Assembly: GCA_019914995.1 (NCBI GenBank)
Contig: CM034128.1
Location: forward strand, 9,331,501-9,395,500
Direction of reading: 5' to 3'
Source of the DNA: Acanthochlamys bracteata
Lineage: Eukaryota > Streptophyta > Magnoliopsida > Pandanales > Velloziaceae
DNA length: 64,000 nt
Below, piece after piece: positions 58,139 through 64,000 of this stretch (within the stretch, counting starts at the first letter, position 1; the number at the start of each line of letters is the position of its first letter). The translations under genes were made by a program, and so were the position numbers. The notes under the pieces are model-generated. The model did not search any database. It had not been told where the DNA came from and saw only the letters and a list, made by a program, of their open reading frames with translations.

Positions 58139-61100
58139 CTAATCTGACAACAGTTCTTCTACTAACTCAGTTTCCTCTGGCTTGATGAAGATGTTATAGT
58201 CTGCATCAGTTTCATTCTGCTGTAGCTTAGCCAGAGGTGCATTCTCTCCATAATCTAAGTCATTCCAATCGGAGTCCTCATATGTATCATGATCATCAAG
58301 TGACTCATCTACATTTATGTTAGTATCCCACTTACCATCACCAGCGCCTGTCTTCTGCTGACTTTTGGAACCAGAATCTTCATCTGTCTTAGCCTCAGCA
58401 CTCTCACATATACAAGTAGCGGGGTTCTCATGAAACTCACCTCTACCTGGTCTAATCTCTTTGGGATCCCCCATAAATCCTCTCTGATAAGTTCGAACTT
58501 TAGAGGAAAATACCTCCCATGTCATGTTAGCTCGATTCAGAAACAAAGAGTACAATTTCCTTGCATTCGGCCTAATTGTTCGCTTGTGCCCAAAATACCT
58601 CCTGCAGGTGTGTGGAGAAAAGGACAAACATTGAATTAGATAAATCTATCTTGCAATGACTGCGGGAAGAAAGGGATGGAAGAAGGAAGAGAGGCGGAAA
58701 TGTGGAGCATACCTCCGCCCAGCCAATATCTTGGCCATGTTACCATTGTTATTGGTCACAAAAACATCACTCTCATCACATACCATAAAATCAAGAGCAG
58801 CCATTCGAGATGAAAAATCAGAAAATAGAGCTAACTCCTCCTTTCTCGCTAGAGTTTCTTTCGTGTGAAAGTTTGGAAAGAGTGCCTTGAGGGGTGCTAA
58901 AGTCTCTTCCCCTCCGTATATCACTCCAGAAGCAACATATAGGTGGACTTCCTTGCCAAAACCAAGGGCCCTTAGCAAAAGGCCAACCTCTTCTGGGGTA
59001 AGAGGGCATCTTCCATGCCTACGTCCCTTCTCTGGATCACTTATCTGCACTTGCTCAACAAATCGCAGGTGTCATGAAGGAATAATCCTGCTGGAATCCT
59101 CTCAACATAAAAGGTGAAAAAAACATTATGTGCTTACATGCAAGGTTTTCCACCTCTTGCGTATTTTTCCTAGTTCTCTCCTTTCTTTGTCGCCTCCACC
59201 ATAATAGCAACCAGAAAAGGCCAGCATATCAGGTTCAAACCTGCCACAATATAGCATATCTGGTTCATACAGCACAATGACTTTATTAAACTACCAATAT
59301 GTACTATAATCATAAATTGCAGCAAAGTTAGTTCAAAATTTGCAGAACGAGTAGAGCCAACTACCATCGCTGGTTATTAAAAATGCTCCACAAATGTATT
59401 CCGAATTTATTCCCAATTTCATATTTCCTCACCAAACAACTTATATTCTTGGTTGACAGTAAGACGCAAGGAATACAAAAAGAAACAGGACAAAAATTGG
59501 CCATCCCCATGGTTGACAGTGAGAGCTTGGACCTAACCACCCGTTAGATGTCCGATGTAACTATCAGGAAGTAATATCACTCTTATTGGGCCATAGCTAG
59601 TGCTGACAGGCAACTCTAGTCAAACATTATTCAATGTTTCCAACTTTCCATACAACATAACGCAAAAGACAAACATCTTTAGAAGCTTACCTGAGATGAA
59701 GAGCAATAAAATGCTTCCCGTTTCCCTTCATCCTCTGTACCAACTTTTCACCCATTGCTACAATTGGGTCTGTGAACCTTAGCGCATGATAGTTGACTCT
59801 ACATCTCAATTTCTGCAAATCTGTAGTCAGTCTGTTTGCAAGTCTGTAGTCGAACTTTGTCAGCTGAACAATCTGGAGCATGATAAACCAGTCAAAGTTG
59901 TTCAAATGCTAGTCACTGCAATGAGAAAGTTAAATTCAAATATAATCTAAACTGTTGATACTTTAACTATACATATAGAACCAAGATTGTTTGTGAAAAG
60001 GCGGAATTCCCTTAACATCATAATAAATTGTAAAGCAAATTAGTCTACACGAGTGACAAAGAGCACATCAGAAGAAAAGAGGGACATTCTATTAAGATTA
60101 ACACAAACTTTCTTCAAGGTAAGAAAATTTTTATTCTGCACCTCTAACCGCTATTACAACAAAGGCGCTCATTACTTGAATTCATAAGCAACAGCCACCA
60201 GCAGTCTCCAAGCCACAAAATCAGAGTCAGTTACAATTCTGAACATAAAAGCATTTTATTTCATATAATAGAGAAATATCAGAGAACCAACAGACATACA
60301 TAAAAAAAAACAACATATTTGCTCTCAAGATTCCTTCATGATATCAAGCAAACATGTCAAATACATTTGATCCTCTGATGAAATAGCTCTCCTGTTACAT
60401 CCCTTATTAAAGAATGGTGCTAACAGTTTTCTGAAGTTTTAGATTCTTAAGTCATAGCAAAACTAGTGACAGCAAAAAAGGACAGGGAAGTAGACAGGTC
60501 AAGCTAAGATGTCAGGAAGCAATACCCTCATGGGAAAAAAAAGAGAGAAAAAAGAGAGGGAAAAAACACTAGTTAAAGCCCAAAAGGAAAAGTTTTCCCT
60601 AAAACTCATTGTTCCTTCCAAATGAATAACGGTCTGTAGAAATAATCTGACATTCTCTGTGAACTTACATGTTTTTTATTCAGAACTGGCAATACACGCT
60701 TCTGATAGCAACTTGGTGTGCATTTCCTTGGGACACGCATAGTGTAAGGAGTACCAATGACCTTTCCACCCTTTACTGGAAGTTGTTTAATAACTTTTAC
60801 ATCTTTAGAAAGAAATGAGATGAACCAGTCAATGTCAAAGATCTCTGAGAAGTTGCTGCACCAGAACGAAGTCATATGAATTTCACTGAGAGTATGTCTA
60901 GAAGGTCATGATGATGAAGCTGTAATACCTAGAATCCTTCCAGAAAGATCTTTGGTCCAACTTTGGAACAACAAGAGTTGCATTCAAAATGCGAGCTGCA
61001 ACAACAGCATCTATAATCTGACCAAAAAAAAAAGAGAGCAACATGTACATCAATAGTCGGGCATCACATAGATTGAAAAGAAATCCAAGCTAAACACAAA

Positions 61101-62471
61101 AGCAAGTGTTTCACCGTGTGATAGCAGCATGTCCCGAGTATGAGACGTCTTTTTTAACAAAATAAAATAAAATAAAAATGAATAAAAGAATCCTTCTTCT
61201 TGCGATCTATGTAACCAACATGTATATGCTTGTATAGATGTTGCATTTGCAACTTAGAATATTTTGCAAAAGTAGGTAAATTTTATTAGTAACATAGAAC
61301 AAATAAGAGGGCTTCATATGGCATTATATCAAACTCTTGCTAGACGCAACTAGAAGACAGCCTCCAGCCTTGGGAAAAGGTATTCCTAGCAAAAGACAAA
61401 CATCCGACCTTCCCCGAACCCTCTAAATGCATTGGGCATCATGGCAATTAAGAAACCATTTAAGCAATGGAAACAACAGAACATATCTCAGAAAATCTCA
61501 CCCCTGTTCTTTGTTGGTTCAACCCTCCACTTGTTGCAATCATCAGGTACCTATTTGGATGGGCGAGGAATTTAGCAGCTGCGAAATATGAAATAGACCA
61601 TAATCAAACACTATATTGTGCTGAATCTAGAGGAAAGACCAGTATACTAACAGTTAAACATTATCAATAACTTAAAAATTCAGTCCAGACAAGTCAGCCA
61701 TCTCATAGTATTCCCGAACACTACAGACAGTCACATTCATCTTTTACAAAATTTGAAATAACAGATCAAACTTTGTTAATAGGGTACCCTCAAAACTACT
61801 ACTGGCGTTGCTACAGCCATAGTAATACTTCGAAGCCTTGGAGCTCCATAGATCGTGCCTTGTGCTCCCTTTACTCTAAATAATCCAACACAGAGACAAT
61901 TATCACCAACTACATAAGTATTCTAATGACAGGTGAACATTCTTATATAATCAATTAGCTACTAACCTGAACGCCGAAGGGGACAGTATTAGTAACCGCA
62001 TTTTTCTGCAAATCGTCAGACTTCCTCGTACTTCTTTTCTAGAAACCAATCATAAACATCTCAATCAGCTTATGATATAACAACAATGACACGACAGGTA
62101 ATATAAACGCAACTCCTATCCATTTTCCAAGTGCTGTCTCATTGCTGCACGTTCTTCTACGGTGCCTTCAGACAGTGAAAGGAAAAGGGTACCACAAAAA
62201 AGCTGTGCTTCCAAATCAACTCCCGCAAACCTTTTTATAATCGTCCGACAGACTAGTTTCGCAATAAGAGAGAGTGAGTGAGAGAGAGAGAGCATACGAG
62301 CATTCGGCGGTCAGGAGAAAGGAAGGGGCGGTCAAGAAGCGGCGGAGTGAGGAATGAAAACACGGCGAGAACGAGCAACAACCCGACCGCCGCTACAGAG
62401 AAAACAAAGGCCGCCGATGAAACCACCGGGATCGGGCATCTACCGTTCTGTCTCCTCCTTTGCATCGCCAT
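58139..62471 (-). CDS. Plant GDP-fucose protein O-fucosyltransferase family (DUF246/GT106)
   Basis: Ten exons: 62471-62298, 62038-61967, 61875-61788, 61578-61502, 61017-60929, 60855-60669, 59872-59691, 59240-59138, 59044-58713, 58601-58139 (1767 nt, 588 residues). Type II membrane topology: a basic N-terminus and one transmembrane helix at about 18-41, then a stem and catalytic domain in the Golgi lumen. Family signatures in order: DLWSSKASKYYYGCSNAS, YLMIATSGGLNQQRTGIIDA, ILNATLVVPKLDQRSFWKDS, FSEIFDIDWFI, LQKLRCRVNYHALRF, HFIALHLRFEPDMLAFSGC, GRCPLTPEEVGLLLRALGF, ASGVIYGG, CDESDVFVTNNNGNMAKILA, RRYFGHKRTIRPN. The family transfers sugars from nucleotide donors in wall pectin and glycoprotein synthesis; the acceptor cannot be told here. 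The last about 80 residues form an acidic extension. All introns are GT-AG and in phase. Confidence 0.93.
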
Positions 62472-64000
62472 CAATCCAAAGAAAAAATAAAAAAGACCAA
62501 AACCAAAACCAAAACCAAAACAATAAACTCCAACACTATCGCTCGCTCTCTGTTTCTGATTCTAGAGAGAGTTATTCAGATCTTGGAAAGAGAGTGAGGA
62601 GGAGGTCGGGTGTTGATATAGTGAGGGAGTTTCGGAACATAAATCGAGACATGGGCCATTGATGAGTTTAGTTTCCCTTTCGGCTGCTTCGCTCTCGCTA
62701 GAAAAGAGAAAGAAATGGCGGAGAAGAAAGAAAGAAGGGGGAGAAAGAAGTTGGTAGAGACAACTTGGAACAGAGAAGAAAAAGAATAACGAACGATGTG
62801 GGAGTTCTGTTCTATTCGCTCGCTATCCAACCCGAATTGCTTACTAGGTACTACCGGCTCCAGTTCCGTAACGCCGTGACCGTGATCTATGTCCAATCAA
62901 CGTTCTGCTGCATCAGTCACGTGATGTACTATTACAGATTAGTAATTCTATTACTTCTATTTGCACTACAGTCATTTTAAGTTTCAGCGTTTAAAATATC
63001 CTTATATTTCAAATTTTCTATCAGAACTTAAATTTCCGATAGTTTACAACTTTTAGTTAGTGCTGTACAAATTTCAAAACTTCACGAATCCCTATTTTTA
63101 AAAATAATAAAATTTTATTTACGACTTACTTTTAAAATTATTAAAAATGAATTTGATATTTAATATATTTTCTAAAATAATTGAAATAAAAAATTTAAAC
63201 TTTAATTTTTTATTCATTTTAAAAAATAATTAAAAATGAAATTATGTTTCGCTTATCCTTCTAAAAACATGCTTGTGTGTTCATGTGTAATCTTTTTTAT
63301 TATTTTCACTTGATTCTATCATGTTCTTCATCGGGACCAAAATAGGAAGGATGAAATCTCAGCCACACTTGGGCTGTGCTCCGTGGTTGAAAACGTTTTT
63401 TTGAGTAAAAAACACGCGAACTCGAGAGTGAAGACGATTGAAGATTGCAATATTTTGCCTCACATGACCGTCATTCTAATAAGGACTTCGACTATACGTA
63501 TTGGCAGATGTTAGCCTTCTTCTTCTTGTTGATAATCCAAAGTAGTAGGTAATAGCTAGCTAGCTAGCTATTTGTGTTGTCTTGTCGTTTGAGTGAAACT
63601 TTGAGGATAAAATATGTCAGTGTTGCAGTTCACCAGTACATACAATCAGAAAAAGCAAATGTCACGTGACAAGTGATTTAGTTTTATTTAGGGCTCCTGA
63701 CTATGCAATAGCAAAAATCGTTAAACAAGGATTAGTCGGAATTGCGTCATTTAGAGAGAGACGTGAAGATAAAGCTACATGGAAGGATGTAAGCTGCAAT
63801 CATAAAAATCATACTAATTATATGGGTCTGGAAAAGTTTCCTTTAATCCTTCTTTTAATTGCATGATGGGACCACTTGAGATGCTGGTATTTTATGTGTA
63901 TGTCAATAGAGTGAGTTTTTAAGGACAAAATAAATCCTTTATAAAAGTTATGTCACGAAAAATTGAAACAATATCTGGGGAGTGTTTATAACACGGAATG
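62472..64000. other. Upstream region of the O-fucosyltransferase gene to window end
   Basis: The leader and promoter side holds (GAAAA)-like purine-rich runs. G-box cores CACGTG occur at 62918-62923 and within the 10-bp palindrome at 63661-63670. AT-rich DNA lies at 63090-63240 and a (TAGC)n run near 63553-63570. The frame at 63666-63866 has no recognised similarity. No gene is supported. Confidence 0.4.

Noticed and set aside
1-64000. CRISPR arrays, bacterial operons, rRNA genes
   Set aside because: No regularly spaced repeats, ribosome binding sites or rRNA signatures were seen; all supported genes are plant nuclear genes.

Overview
The window looks like nuclear DNA of a eudicot plant. Evidence: GT-AG (and two GC-AG) spliced genes for plant families (SAUR, LOR, NAC, LOG, NRG2-like, HCF244, P-type PPR), AT-rich intergenic DNA, (GA/CT)n leaders, and a miniature LTR element with a plant-type primer site. 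The species cannot be named from the sequence.

Layout. 1-13.5 kb: a head-to-tail SAUR array, all on the minus strand. It has eight copies: one cut by the window edge, one clearly intact, six altered or broken. An old TRIM-type element lies between copies 5 and 6. 13.5-17 kb: AT-rich repeats. 17.06-17.85 kb: a single-exon LURP-one-related gene (+). 19.2-22.6 kb: a seven-exon IST1-like ESCRT gene (-), divergent from a decayed complex I subunit (NDUFB2-like) locus at 23.7-24.9 kb (+). 25-32.6 kb: gene-poor. 32.6-35.9 kb: a four-exon DUF630/DUF632 (NRG2-like) gene (+). 37.7-38.6 kb: a NAC transcription factor pseudogene (-). 41.0-42.4 kb: an intronless PPR gene (-). 44.7-45.7 kb: a LOG-family gene (-) whose key active-site positions are replaced. 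49.0-51.9 kb: HCF244, photosystem II assembly (-), divergent from 53.0-57.1 kb, an EIPR1/TSSC1-like WD40 gene (+), which converges on a ten-exon plant O-fucosyltransferase gene at 58.1-62.5 kb (-). The last 1.5 kb holds no gene I can support.

The genes do not form one pathway. Three concern membrane traffic or secretion (IST1, EIPR1, O-fucosyltransferase). Three are organellar or probably so (HCF244, PPR, NDUFB2-like). Three concern hormone or nutrient response (SAUR, LOG, NRG2-like). Exon models were built by hand; for every multi-exon gene called intact the exon lengths sum to a multiple of three and the joins restore family-conserved sequence. The points most worth checking are the LOG-like protein without the family's catalytic Arg and Glu, the SAUR birth-and-death array, the TRIM element, two GC-AG introns, and the decayed NDUFB2 and NAC loci.
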